Assembly (NCBI GenBank): GCA_027317045.1
Contig: DAHVFI010000010.1
Span: 1-5,813 of the forward strand
Length of the DNA stretch: 5,813 nucleotides
DNA from: Gammaproteobacteria bacterium
GTDB lineage: Bacteria > Pseudomonadota > Gammaproteobacteria > Natronospirales > REEB76
Direction: 5' to 3'
The notes beneath the pieces were generated by a model, which saw only the letters and a list, made by a program, of their open reading frames with translations, had not been told where the DNA came from and did not search any database. Of this stretch, positions 5,730 through 5,813 are shown in pieces; position 1 is the first letter of the stretch, and each line of letters begins with the position of its first letter. The position numbers were made by a program, and so were the translations under genes.

Positions 5730-5813
5730 TGCATGCTTCCAGCCGCATTCACGATCAGCGTGCCGTTGTCGATCTGCGCATCCGGATGCAGCACAATACG
5801 CTCGCCGTCGGCC
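5726..5813 (-). CDS. C-terminus of the RND periplasmic adaptor subunit (partial)
   Basis: The - strand frame is open from the window edge to a TGA at 5728-5726 and encodes 28 residues, beginning ADGERIVLHPDAQ and ending NAAGSMQ. The pattern 'dGerIvlhpdaqIdnGtliv' suits the membrane-proximal C-terminal end of membrane fusion (adaptor) proteins. Position supports this strongly: the stop overlaps the permease GTG start by four bases (GTGA), the usual tight coupling of adaptor and pump genes. Adaptors bridge the pump to the outer-membrane channel and are needed for drug or solute export. The rest of the gene lies beyond the window. The sequence alone is short, so the identity rests mostly on context. 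Confidence 0.7.
   Translation of the reverse strand, partial: ADGERIVLHPDAQIDNGTLIVNAAGSMQ

Overview
The window looks like a chromosomal accessory region of a moderately GC-rich proteobacterium. A gammaproteobacterium is my best guess, because the encoded RND pump and the YgaP-type membrane protein resemble proteins from that group. No rRNA, tRNA or housekeeping gene is present to fix the taxonomy. Base composition is uneven. A sampled line inside the RND gene (4501-4560) has 39 G/C of 60, one inside the HNH gene (1021-1080) has 25 of 60, and the toxin-antitoxin promoter line (1921-1980) has 16 of 60. This fits acquired genes set beside a more native operon.

Layout. At the left edge (2-40, + strand) is the short hydrophobic tail of a gene that lies mostly outside the window. 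Next, 41-258 is a non-coding stretch packed with perfect stem-loops and three TGTACA motifs. It leads into a + strand gene (259-1233) for an EVE-like/HNH fusion protein, probably a modification-dependent (type IV-like) restriction endonuclease. Everything further right is on the - strand. A type II toxin-antitoxin pair (AbrB-type antitoxin 1665-1895, PIN/VapC toxin 1255-1665) shares one base at its junction and has a clear sigma70-like promoter inside an AT-rich imperfect dyad. After an unassigned spacer (1973-2170) comes the distal part of an RND efflux operon, transcribed right to left. It holds the last 28 codons of a probable periplasmic adaptor (5726-5813), a complete 1100-residue inner-membrane RND permease (2427-5729) that overlaps the adaptor stop by 4 bases, and a 72-residue DUF2892/YgaP-type membrane protein (2171-2389) 37 bases downstream.

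How the genes work together. The adaptor, permease and DUF2892 protein are almost certainly co-transcribed, and form an export system whose substrate cannot be read from the sequence. The VapBC-like pair is a self-contained, probably autoregulated module. The HNH nuclease stands alone with no methyltransferase beside it, as expected for an enzyme that cuts modified foreign DNA. Nuclease and toxin-antitoxin pair together form a small convergent defence/stability patch next to the efflux operon.

I found no wholly new system. The least explained parts are the hairpin-rich leader at 58-186 and the unassigned spacer at 1973-2170.
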